DNA of 35,168 nucleotides from Synechococcales cyanobacterium bin31.maxbin.ball.101 (GTDB lineage: Bacteria; Cyanobacteriota; Cyanobacteriia; Leptolyngbyales; Leptolyngbyaceae): the NCBI GenBank assembly GCA_013298165.1, contig JAAFJU010000036.1, positions 1 through 35,168 on the forward strand. The letters are read 5' to 3'. Each line of letters starts with the position of its first letter. Position 1 is the stretch's first letter. The notes beneath the pieces were generated by a model. That model searched no databases. It saw only the letters and a program-made list of their open reading frames with translations, and had not been told where the DNA came from. The translations under genes and the position numbers were made by a program. Positions 8,306-15,562 of the stretch are shown here, piece by piece.

Positions 8306-9271
8306 TTATTGAGATAGCCAACGATCGAGGTCATCGACCGAGTCAAAATCGAATAAAGCTTCACCGAGGTCTTCGAGTTGAGCAACGGATAAATTGGTAA
8401 TTTGGGTGAGTACGCGATTGTCAATAAGTCCAACTTTCCGATTCAACTGGCGAAGGATAAGCGATCGTTGTCGTTCGAGCGATCGTTGAGTCTCCTCTTC
8501 AATGCCCCGATCGTAGCCAATCTGTTCAACACTAGTAATATAAGGCATCTGCCGCTCCTCCTCATAAGTTCTCAACTCCTGCCAAAATGCGACTTTCGCC
8601 TCATTTGACAGAATCATGACCCAATCCACAAACGCGAACAGATTAATTATAGTTGATCGATCGTAACCCCGCTCATAGAGCCGCTTAATCAAGGTCAACT
8701 TCCATTGCTTCCGAAGGTTCGGATTCCGTTTCGTTTCCTGCGCCTTCAAATGAGTCATCACCACCGTTGCGAAGATATTATCACTGGCTTCGAGTTCATC
8801 CCAGCGCGATCGATAATCCAACAATTTAACGGCTGTAAAGTTAAATTCAAGAGAACTACCGGGCGTTGTGAACCGATATTGATTCGGTCGCCAATCGGGA
8901 TCTGCATCGCACAAAATTGCCAAACTAATTGGTTCTTGATTGAAATAATCAACAATCCGAATCACATAGGTGAACATGCGCTTAGGAAAGACGGTCTCTG
9001 GTTCTGCCTGAACTTCTAAATGGATCAATAGAATAATTGAATCGCCATTTTTCTGGTAGACTTTTACCAATTGGTCTGCAAATCGTTTACCAATTTCTGA
9101 ATCAGGAGTGAGTTGTTGGAACTCTTTGTCAAGAAATTCAATGGGTTTCGTCCAATCAATTTCATCGGCAACTGGCGGGAAAAAGAATTCCATTGCTGCC
9201 TGAAATTTAAACCGTAAAATGCGCTTCCAGGGGCTGTCTTGGTCTGCCCGATCGTTTTTCTTCTTTGCCAT
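8306..9271 (-). CDS. Rpn-family putative nuclease with DUF4351-type C-terminus
   Basis: About 321 residues. I chose the ATG at 9271 (MAKKKNDRADQDSPWKRIL), because the extension to 9361 looks non-coding. The family core is clear: MEFFFPPVADEIDWTKPIEFLDKEFQQL, then the catalytic-type strand GDSIILLIHLEVQAEPE with the acidic/Glu pair, then the PKRMFTYVIRIVDYF helix and ISLAILCDADPDWRPNQY. The C-terminal 60 residues (LILRQLNRKVGLIDNRV, LEDLGEALFDFDSVDDLDRWL) match the DUF4351 tail that ends many cyanobacterial members. Known family members are PD-(D/E)XK proteins linked to recombination. They are abundant, fast-decaying accessory genes. There is no insertion-sequence structure around it. Confidence 0.75.
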   Translation of the reverse strand: MAKKKNDRADQDSPWKRILRFKFQAAMEFFFPPVADEIDWTKPIEFLDKEFQQLTPDSEIGKRFADQLVKVYQKNGDSIILLIHLEVQAEPETVFPKRMFTYVIRIVDYFNQEPISLAILCDADPDWRPNQYRFTTPGSSLEFNFTAVKLLDYRSRWDELEASDNIFATVVMTHLKAQETKRNPNLRKQWKLTLIKRLYERGYDRSTIINLFAFVDWVMILSNEAKVAFWQELRTYEEERQMPYITSVEQIGYDRGIEEETQRSLERQRSLILRQLNRKVGLIDNRVLTQITNLSVAQLEDLGEALFDFDSVDDLDRWLSQ

Positions 9272-9364
9272 CAAATGAACTCTTATCTGAGCTGAGTTTC
9301 GCGATCGTATCATGATTGGGTGGGTGCGATCATCTACTTCCTGTGCAGATTGATCTGCCAATCA

Positions 9365-9772
9365 TCAATCTAGGAGCCAGTTAACCTGCCCAGCTAGATC
9401 AAGCGTGATCAGCCATGACATTGATATAAAAATAACCGTATGAATCAATCCATAGAGGACGATCGTTTTGTGACTGTAGCCATTTCGATAATGCAGCCAT
9501 ATCATCATCGCTGTGAACGGAAACCAAACATAGCGCAAGATGACTTGTGAGAACCAGAGTAAGACTGTCGTAATGTATAGTCCTACAAAAAAGGTGTCTT
9601 CAATATTTTTAGGATCGTTAATGATGGGAATTGGTGCATGGCCCAGAACGATCGACGCTCGCCACGTCAGCAAACTCAAGCTTAATAGCATCAGGGCTGG
9701 AACCAAGGTCAAAATCCAGTGGAGGATATTGAGGGACTTGAGAGAGAGTAGGCGCGATCGGAGTATATTCAT
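9365..9772 (-). CDS. small integral membrane protein, unknown function
   Basis: A 135-residue protein with three to four predicted membrane helices: about 18-38 (LHWILTLVPALMLLSLSLLTW), 64-82 (FFVGLYITTVLLWFSQVIL), 84-95, and 104-125 (IVLYGLIHTVIFISMSWLI). ATG at 9772 (MNILRSRLL) is preceded by AGGT. A TTG one codon earlier is less likely. I recognise no family. It lies between an Rpn-type gene and the Septu pair, all on the minus strand, but the 73-base gap to ptuB makes co-transcription uncertain. Confidence 0.5.
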   Translation of the reverse strand: MNILRSRLLSLKSLNILHWILTLVPALMLLSLSLLTWRASIVLGHAPIPIINDPKNIEDTFFVGLYITTVLLWFSQVILRYVWFPFTAMMIWLHYRNGYSHKTIVLYGLIHTVIFISMSWLITLDLAGQVNWLLD

Positions 9773-9845
9773 CAAATTGACCTGTTTTTGCTAGAACCTT
9801 ATCAATTTACACAGCCGAACTTATGCAGTCCGGGCGAGAGTTGAT

Positions 9846-10625
9846 TTAATCCGAGACGTACTGGAACTGAGTCTCGATCGCCGATCGTGCGGCAGCAGAA
9901 TATTTTGCAGTGGGTTGTACGGCTTCGTCCAACAGTTGAGTAGCATCAGCAATCAGTTCTCGTGCAATGAGATTTCCAGTATCTTTTCTAGAATTCTCTA
10001 AAATCTTGTAGCAAATTTTTAGATACTTTAAATAATTTAACCGATCGTCTTCCAAAGTGACATCGTTGAGTTGTAGGACACTAATCGTAGCCTTTCCAGC
10101 AGGTGTAATTTCATAGGCAGAAGCCCCCCGAAACCCAATGTGCTCCTCAGGATTATCCTGACTGGGATCAATGATTAATCTACTTTCCTTCTCAATTTTT
10201 CCCTTATGATTCAGCGCACGGGTTTCTGGATCTATGAGTGGAAAGTGATTTTGTTTATGGTGTTGATTGCAAACTGAGCAAGACAAATATAAATTATTCC
10301 AATCATAAGCAAGCCAATAATATCCAGGTTTTATAAGTGGGTTGCCAGACGCTTGTTGAACAGCACCTTTAGGCCGAAAATGTTCCACATCCCCTTTATC
10401 TCCAATGCGACGCTCACAATAACAACATTTCCCATATTGATCGATAACGAGTTGGCGTTTAACCTTGGCATGAGTGTAGATATTTCGATCGGATTTAAAC
10501 GTCTTTTCTCCAGAATGGAACGCTTCTACATTACGAGAATATGCCGTGCAGTCCAATTTTCGAGCTTTTTTCCCTTTAGTGGGGAGTGGTTCAGGAATAG
10601 TGGCAGATTTCTGGACTCGTATCAC
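9846..10625 (-). CDS. ptuB: HNH endonuclease of Septu-type defence system (PtuB-like)
   Basis: A 259-residue nuclease. GTG start at 10625 with TAGGAG upstream. Zinc/HNH signature: KCCYCE (Cys67, Cys70), DVEHFRPKG (His82), W-N-N-L-Y-L-S-C-S-V-C-N (Asn111, Cys116, Cys119) and the following His residues, with PLIDP downstream. This arrangement (CxxCE, EHFRPK, YYWLAYDWNNL, CxxCN) is that of the PtuB/retron-associated HNH family. In Septu, PtuB degrades nucleic acid when released or activated by the PtuA ATPase complex, which blocks phage growth. The gene follows ptuA with 18 bases between stop and start, so the two are co-transcribed. No reverse transcriptase is nearby, so this is a plain Septu rather than a retron. 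Confidence 0.85.
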   Translation of the reverse strand: MIRVQKSATIPEPLPTKGKKARKLDCTAYSRNVEAFHSGEKTFKSDRNIYTHAKVKRQLVIDQYGKCCYCERRIGDKGDVEHFRPKGAVQQASGNPLIKPGYYWLAYDWNNLYLSCSVCNQHHKQNHFPLIDPETRALNHKGKIEKESRLIIDPSQDNPEEHIGFRGASAYEITPAGKATISVLQLNDVTLEDDRLNYLKYLKICYKILENSRKDTGNLIARELIADATQLLDEAVQPTAKYSAAARSAIETQFQYVSD

Positions 10626-10643
10626 AGAGAGTTTTCTCCTAGA

Positions 10644-12071
10644 TTAAATGCTTTCAAGTAGATGTGCTGCACGACGGATAATATCCATGGCTTTGATATC
10701 TTCAGGGTCGGTAGCCGTCGGAAGTGGACCGATTTTATCATTAAGAGCTTGCAATTCCTTTTCATCCGCTTCACTTAAATGAGGTTGGGACAGAATTTCT
10801 CTACGGCGCTTAATGAAGGGATCTAAATGCGGAGGCCGATCGCTTTCCAGTTCAAAAACGCTACTCAACACTTGATCAACTCGCCAATTTTCAATAATGG
10901 CTGGATTATTATCAATAATGACCCGATCGTCCTCGCGTCGCAACAACACAATATTGGCATCTTTAGCCGCTTGAACCACGAGCGGGCTATGGGCTGTCAC
11001 GATAAATTGGGTATTCGGAAATCGCTCGCTCAGGAAACTCATAATCGTCCGTTGCCAACGAGGATGAAGATGCAAATCAATCTCATCGACTAGGACGATC
11101 GCAGGTTCTGCCAAGGGATCGGGACTATTAGGGTAACGACGGAACATCCGCACCGCAAGGTCAACCATCCATGCGATCGCCGTTCGATACCCTAGTCCTA
11201 AATCATCAATATGAACCCAACCATACTTCGTTTTAAATTCAGCTCTGGGACGAGGATTTTCGTCATTTTCGTTGATTTTAATCTGAATATCTTCAATATC
11301 AGGAAGAATTCGCTTCAGAATATAGACAATTTGGGAGAATTGATGGGAGAGACGATCACGGGTTTTGCCAGTAGACGATCGGTAAGCATAATCGGTCTGG
11401 AGAAGCCATTCTTCAGCATTAATGAGTGGTGTTTTCTCATTAAAAAGACTCATTGAATTTGGTGCTGATGCGCTTTCTCCTAGTGTTTCAGATCCTAAAC
11501 TACGAATGGCACCATATCCATTGCAAATCATGTTTTTTTTGAAAAACGCAGAAAACAGATCGAGAGAGATATCGGGATCAACAATTTTGATAGTGGTAGT
11601 TTTGCCAGGAAAAACTTCTATCGCGAAAAGGTGTTCATATGCAGCTTCAGATTTAGTGGAATCATTATGTTTCAATGACAGCTCAGAATATCCGACAAAT
11701 TTACCCTCAATAACAGACTGAGTGGAAAGGAGTGACTTCCAGGATTTCCATTCTAGAGCAAGCCACGAGAACCCAAAAATCAGTGGTTTAGTAGATTGAG
11801 ACAACATTTTAGCCATCTCTGAACCTATGTTTTTAGAGTCATCTTCTAAACCTGCTAAACACCTGAGTAACGTAGTCTTCCCAACACCATTATCACCTAA
11901 AATAATAGTCCATCGTGATGGATTACCTTCACTGTCTGAGAGATCTAAAACTTGTTTGTCTTTGAAACAAAGGACATTTTCGACTTCGATCGATCGAAAG
12001 TAAACCGCAGGCGTCTCTTGCTCTGGCGATCGGACCTTCTTTGGGTTGGTTTTCCGAGAAGCTTTAGGCAT
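10644..12071 (-). CDS. ptuA: AAA/ABC-type ATPase of Septu-type defence system (PtuA-like)
   Basis: A 475-residue ATPase of the SMC/ABC-like AAA group. Walker A GDNGVGKTTLL at 59-69 (Lys65) follows the antiparallel N-terminal strands (FRSIEVENVLCFKDKQVLDL). A signature-like helix, DLGLGYRTAIAWMVDLAVRM, is at 290-309. Walker B plus D-loop, IVLVDEIDLHLHPRWQ, is at 325-340. The switch His361 is in FIVTAHSPLVVQ. There is no TOPRIM domain, which separates it from OLD nucleases. Paired with the HNH gene directly downstream, this is the ATPase/sensor half of Septu. It is the promoter-proximal gene and starts 76 bases from the tRNA-Pro gene. No clear Shine-Dalgarno precedes its ATG. Confidence 0.85.
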   Translation of the reverse strand: MPKASRKTNPKKVRSPEQETPAVYFRSIEVENVLCFKDKQVLDLSDSEGNPSRWTIILGDNGVGKTTLLRCLAGLEDDSKNIGSEMAKMLSQSTKPLIFGFSWLALEWKSWKSLLSTQSVIEGKFVGYSELSLKHNDSTKSEAAYEHLFAIEVFPGKTTTIKIVDPDISLDLFSAFFKKNMICNGYGAIRSLGSETLGESASAPNSMSLFNEKTPLINAEEWLLQTDYAYRSSTGKTRDRLSHQFSQIVYILKRILPDIEDIQIKINENDENPRPRAEFKTKYGWVHIDDLGLGYRTAIAWMVDLAVRMFRRYPNSPDPLAEPAIVLVDEIDLHLHPRWQRTIMSFLSERFPNTQFIVTAHSPLVVQAAKDANIVLLRREDDRVIIDNNPAIIENWRVDQVLSSVFELESDRPPHLDPFIKRRREILSQPHLSEADEKELQALNDKIGPLPTATDPEDIKAMDIIRRAAHLLESI

Positions 12072-12115
12072 CGGATTTTATGAAGAGGTGTCTTGAAGTG
12101 AACCCTAGATACAGC

Positions 12116-12140
12116 GAAAGCCAGTCTATGACTGGCTTTC
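12116..12140 (-). terminator. perfect 11-bp hairpin downstream of tRNA-Pro
   Basis: GAAAGCCAGTC (12116-12126) and GACTGGCTTTC (12130-12140) pair perfectly around a 3-base loop. The hairpin starts eight bases past the 3' end of the minus-strand tRNA gene, where a terminator is expected. There is only a short pyrimidine run and no long T tract. It also lies in the leader side of ptuA, so the ptuA promoter must lie between it and 12071. Confidence 0.6.
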
Positions 12141-12147
12141 AACTAAT

Positions 12148-12220
12148 CGGAATGAAAGGATTTGAACCTTCGACCCCTACTACCCCAAAGTAGTGCGCTA
12201 CCAAGCTGCGCTACATCCCG
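12148..12220 (-). tRNA. tRNA-Pro (anticodon GGG)
   Basis: The 73-base minus-strand sequence folds as a complete cloverleaf. The acceptor arms CGGGATG/CATTCCG have one G-T pair. The D arm is GCGC-AGCTTGGTA-GCGC, the anticodon stem CTACT/AGTAG with loop TTGGGGT (positions 34-36 GGG), and the T arm GAAGG-TTCAAAT-CCTTT. CCA is not encoded. The 3' end points toward the accessory region with the Septu genes. Confidence 0.93.
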
Positions 12221-12280
12221 ATTTGCTGATCTAGATGACATCTGGGGAGACTCGCCATCTAGGGCTTAGCTAATATAACA

Positions 12281-12685
12281 CTAAGGCTGAAGAGAGACAA
12301 GCGAATTTTGATTTTTACTATCGTCTAATTTTAGCTCCGGATCCAGCGCTTCTAACGCCCGCACCAACCCGATCGCCGACTTCCATTCCCCTTCACAGCC
12401 CCGTCCCCGATGCAAAATAAAGCGCAACCCATAATCCTGGGGAAACCCCTCCACCTCCATCCAGAGGTCTGCGCATTCCAGTTCACAGGTCAAAGACTCC
12501 TGATCCATCAACGCCATCGAATCCATCGTCTGCGCCAACGCCAATGCCAGACGACGAAACTCAGAAAACTCCGATCGCGTCAACTCGATCGCCCAACTCT
12601 CCGTTCCCACCAACGCAAAAAATTCCCCCCGCTCACCATCCAATCCCAGCCGAAACCCTTCCCCCTCTCTCCACTCCTTCTTCAT
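12281..12685 (-). CDS. DUF1818-like conserved cyanobacterial protein
   Basis: About 134 residues. ATG at 12685 (MKKEWREGEGFRLGLDGERG) is preceded by GGAGGATGGAGA and gives the usual family start and length. The longer frame overlaps the upstream gene and contains low-complexity Arg/Gly. Visible features: EGxGFRLGLD, FFALVGTESWAIELT, a helix FRRLALALAQTM, DLWMEVEGFPQDYGLRFIL and a C-terminal EGEW helix. This matches my recollection of the cyanobacterial DUF1818 family, whose function is unknown. It is soluble with no signal peptide. Second gene of a two-gene operon, 16 bases after the previous stop. Confidence 0.75.
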   Translation of the reverse strand: MKKEWREGEGFRLGLDGERGEFFALVGTESWAIELTRSEFSEFRRLALALAQTMDSMALMDQESLTCELECADLWMEVEGFPQDYGLRFILHRGRGCEGEWKSAIGLVRALEALDPELKLDDSKNQNSLVSLQP

Positions 12686-12701
12686 TCTCCATCCTCCATT
12701 C

Positions 12702-13265
12702 TCAATTCTCTTCGTCCCAAAGCCGCTTAAGCTGGTAGCGCCATGCCTCCACCGTCCCTTTCTGCGTCTCACTACTCGAATCCAAATTCCCCATCACCCC
12801 TTCCGAATAAAACCGCTCCAACGTCTGCATCGTCGCTTCCAGAGACTGCCCTTGCAGCTTAGCCGCCTTAATAATTTGGCGAATTTGCTTCTCAATGTGA
12901 CGATTAAAGACACCATCTAGGCCCTGTTTAAAAATCGCCACCAGCCGCTTCACCGCAGAGGTGCAATCCTCTGGCGTCAGACCCTCACAGCTATGCTGAT
13001 ACACCGACCACAGCAGGCCCTGATGTACCGCATAGCGAGCTTCTTGGGTCTCATCAAAATTAGCTTCTAAGAACTCTTCCAAAAATGCCATCGCCTCACT
13101 GATGGGACCGATCGGCACGAGCATCCGCAACCAGGACTGGTCATCTGATAGTAAGACCAAGAGCCGGAAACCATCCTGTTCGATTTGATAGGAACCCGGC
13201 GCTAGGGTCCTCACCGCATCTCCGAACAAACTCGCCAACAGATTGGGAATCTCATTAGGGTTCAT
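12702..13265 (-). CDS. conserved cyanobacterial hypothetical protein
   Basis: A 187-residue acidic soluble protein starting MNPNEIPNLLASLFGDAV. The N-terminal half is a strand/helix domain (YQIEQDGFRLLVLL, WLRMLVPIGPISEAMAFLEEFLEANF). The C-terminal half is helical (CTSAVKRLVAIFKQGLDGVFNRHIEKQIRQIIKAAKLQGQ shown in parts, then TMQTLERFY). The first half looks like the chaperone-type fold that binds partner proteins, but I cannot name the family. It leads the operon with the DUF1818-like gene and is divergent from the phoH-type gene across about 250 bases. Confidence 0.7.
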   Translation of the reverse strand: MNPNEIPNLLASLFGDAVRTLAPGSYQIEQDGFRLLVLLSDDQSWLRMLVPIGPISEAMAFLEEFLEANFDETQEARYAVHQGLLWSVYQHSCEGLTPEDCTSAVKRLVAIFKQGLDGVFNRHIEKQIRQIIKAAKLQGQSLEATMQTLERFYSEGVMGNLDSSSETQKGTVEAWRYQLKRLWDEEN

Positions 13266-13514
13266 AAATTATGAAATCAACGATCGCTCATCACCACAAC
13301 ACAGTCTAGAGTACAAGAGAAGATGCGCGGGATTCTGATGTCCTAAAGAACTTTTTGTCTCTACCTGGATCAACCTGGAAATAAGGTGACATAAAATACC
13401 TCTGATCCAAATCTATCGTAACCACCACATTACAGTCCTGAAATATCTTGGTAAGCCCTGCCCAATTCAGTGTTTAATTGCAAATACAGCACAATGGAAC
13501 TCTGCGTAAGCTTT

Positions 13515-14855
13515 ATGCGTAAATCGTTTGTTCTCGATACGAATGTCCTGCTTCATGACCCCGCCGCAATGATGAAGTTCGAGGGACAGGACGTTATTCT
13601 CCCCATTACGGTCATCGAAGAACTCGATCGCTTTAAAAAGCAACCGGAAATGACCGGACGCAATGCGCGCCAAGTGTCACGAACTCTTGACGAACTGAGA
13701 AAGACAGGCCACCTCACCGAGCCTGTAGCACTGCCCCACGGTGGCACCCTCCGAGTCGTCCTCTGCCGCCGCGAAACCCTCAAGGCACTCCCGGCTGAAC
13801 TCGATCGGGACTACGGCGATAATGCGATTTTGGCCGTGGCATTAGAACTTCAGCGAGACTGTGACTGTCAAGTCGTCATGGTCAGTAAAGACACCAACCT
13901 CCGCATTAAAGCCGATGCCTTGGGGTTAGATGCGGAGGATTACGAAACTGATAAAGTTGACTTCTCTGACTTGTACGGGGGGACCGCAGAAGTTTGGGTA
14001 GACCCCGAGACGATCGACCATCTGTTTAAGACGGGCGCGACGGAAATTAACCCCGCCCAGCTTCAAAAGCCGCTCCTGCCCAATGAAGCCGTCACCTTAA
14101 TCAATCAGAGCAATCCCACCCACACGGCCCTCGGCATCGTCGAAGCCTCCACGCGCAAAATCGTTCCCCTGACCAAGCTCCCCTACGGCGGCGTCTCTCG
14201 GATTCAGCCGCGCAACCGGGAGCAACAGTTCGCCCTCGATTTATTGTTGCGCGATGACATTCAGCTCGTGACACTCGTGGGCAAAGCAGGCACCGGGAAA
14301 ACCTTGCTGGCGATCGCCGCTGGATTGCAAAAAGTTGCTGATGAACATATTTACAGCCGTCTACTGATTTCTCGTCCCGTCATTCCCATGGGGAAAGATC
14401 TCGGCTATCTGCCAGGGGACGTGAACGATAAACTCACACCTTGGATGCAGCCACTCTACGATAACTTTGATTTGATTTTCGGCACGGCGGACACCAGTAA
14501 TAAGCCCCTACATTGGCGTCGTGGTCACGAGGAACTGATCGAACATGGCCTACTCCAGATCGAACCGCTGACCTACATTCGGGGCCGCACCCTGCCGAAG
14601 CAGTTCTTCGTCGTGGATGAAGCCCAAAACCTCACTCCCCACGAAGTGAAAACCATTTTGACCCGTGCAGGTGAGGGCACCAAGATCATCCTCACGGGCG
14701 ATCCAGAACAGATTGATAATCCCTACGTGGATGCTTCGAGTAATGGCTTAACCTACGCCGTTGAGCGCTTTAAACATGAAGCGATCGCCGCCCACATTAC
14801 CCTGTCACGCGGAGAACGATCGCCCCTCGCCGAACGCGCCACTAAACTTCTATAA
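13515..14855 (+). CDS. PhoH-family ATPase with N-terminal PIN domain
   Basis: 446 residues from ATG 13515 (MRKSFVLDTNVLLHDP), the usual family start. ATG at 13494 is an alternative that would add seven residues. The N-terminal PIN domain carries its acidic set: Asp8 in LDTNVLL, Glu35, Asp102 in GDNAILA, and Asp126 in SKDTNLR. A linker follows, then the PhoH domain with Walker A VGKAGTGKT (Lys262), FVVDEAQNLTPHE as Walker B (Asp368, Glu369), TGDPEQID, and the C-terminal LSRGERSPLAERA. PIN-PhoH (PhoH2) proteins are ATP-dependent RNA helicase/ribonucleases in the family members studied. The substrate here is unknown. Its last 14 bases overlap the convergent TsaC-type gene. Confidence 0.92.
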   Translation: MRKSFVLDTNVLLHDPAAMMKFEGQDVILPITVIEELDRFKKQPEMTGRNARQVSRTLDELRKTGHLTEPVALPHGGTLRVVLCRRETLKALPAELDRDYGDNAILAVALELQRDCDCQVVMVSKDTNLRIKADALGLDAEDYETDKVDFSDLYGGTAEVWVDPETIDHLFKTGATEINPAQLQKPLLPNEAVTLINQSNPTHTALGIVEASTRKIVPLTKLPYGGVSRIQPRNREQQFALDLLLRDDIQLVTLVGKAGTGKTLLAIAAGLQKVADEHIYSRLLISRPVIPMGKDLGYLPGDVNDKLTPWMQPLYDNFDLIFGTADTSNKPLHWRRGHEELIEHGLLQIEPLTYIRGRTLPKQFFVVDEAQNLTPHEVKTILTRAGEGTKIILTGDPEQIDNPYVDASSNGLTYAVERFKHEAIAAHITLSRGERSPLAERATKLL

Positions 14856-15471
14856 GCGGTTCGAGATCAACCTCCACAGAACCCTGTCTCAGGAGTTGCC
14901 AGCCGCTTCCTGTCCATTGGATCACCGTTGAAGGGGTTCCGATCGACGGAAGGTCTGGTGATTGGTTGTGGGATTGTAAGGTGCTGTCGGAGAGGGTGTA
15001 AAGCTCAGGGAACTGCGATCGGATTTCCTCTATGGTCAGCAGGGCAGGTTCTCCCGATCGGTTGACGCTGGTGGTCGCTAGGGGACCTGTGTGACGCAGA
15101 AGCTCTCGGGCGAGATTGTGATTGGGAATGCGGACGCCGATCGTCGGAGATGGCGTGGGATTCATCTTGAGTAATTCTGGACGATCGGATTTGGGTAACA
15201 CTAACGTTAATGCACCGGGAAAATAACGATCCATCATCGATCGCCATGCTTGCAACGCCACTTCATCCCGCAAATTTAAATAGGGCAAGAGATCCGAGTA
15301 ATCTGCTGCCATTAAAATCAACGGCTTTTCCGCACTGCGAGATTTGATTTGATAGATGCGATCGGCATGGTCGGGCAATGTAGTCAAAGCAGGAACGGTA
15401 TCGGTCGGAAAACTCCCGATCGCCCCCCTACGAATCTGTTCCACCCAATCTTGAAAAGTAACTTGCGGCAT
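14842..15471 (-). CDS. L-threonylcarbamoyladenylate synthase (Sua5/YwlC/TsaC type)
   Basis: 209 residues with a single YrdC domain. Motifs: GAIGSFPTDTVPALTT (nucleotide-binding strand and PTDT), IYQIKSRSAEKPL (the KxR...KPL substrate motif), FPGALTLVLP, IGVRIPNH, and TTSVNRSGEPA, which carries the SxN-SG element needed for threonylcarbamoyl-AMP synthesis. It makes the intermediate for the universal t6A37 modification of ANN-decoding tRNAs. There is no C-terminal Sua5 domain, so the form is TsaC-like. A paralogue without SxN-SG lies at 18074-18721, so this copy is the more likely t6A enzyme. Confidence 0.88.
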   Translation of the reverse strand: MPQVTFQDWVEQIRRGAIGSFPTDTVPALTTLPDHADRIYQIKSRSAEKPLILMAADYSDLLPYLNLRDEVALQAWRSMMDRYFPGALTLVLPKSDRPELLKMNPTPSPTIGVRIPNHNLARELLRHTGPLATTSVNRSGEPALLTIEEIRSQFPELYTLSDSTLQSHNQSPDLPSIGTPSTVIQWTGSGWQLLRQGSVEVDLEPLIEV

Positions 15472-15511
15472 AAGGTTTAGATAAGAACTAGCTATTTTAT
15501 AATGTCCCGAT

Positions 15512-15557
15512 GTCGAGGGCTGAGCGGAGTCGAAGTCCGGATAGTCGAAGTCCGGAT
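15512..15557. repeat. short cyanobacterial palindromic repeat with tandem 15-mer
   Basis: TCGAGGGCTGAGCGGAGTCGA (in parts: TCGAGGGCTG then AGCGGAGTCGA) is the kind of interspersed imperfect palindrome often seen between cyanobacterial genes. Its end runs into a perfect tandem duplication, AGTCGAAGTCCGGAT at 15528-15542 and again at 15543-15557. It lies in the 91-base gap between the TsaC-type and DUF3352 genes, both on the minus strand. Confidence 0.65.
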
Positions 15558-15562
15558 GGATA

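Noticed and set aside
8306-9271. Insertion sequence (the family is often labelled transposase)
   Set aside because: No terminal inverted repeats, target duplication or DDE/HUH motif were found. The core is PD-(D/E)XK-like.
9846-12071. Retron or OLD/Gabija-type defence system
   Set aside because: No reverse transcriptase or msr/msd-like sequence is nearby, and the ATPase has no TOPRIM domain and no UvrD-like partner, so Septu is the better fit.
5062-12220. Integrated element with att sites between tRNA-Pro and 5.1 kb
   Set aside because: I found no second copy of the tRNA 3' end in the window and no integrase gene, so element borders cannot be claimed.
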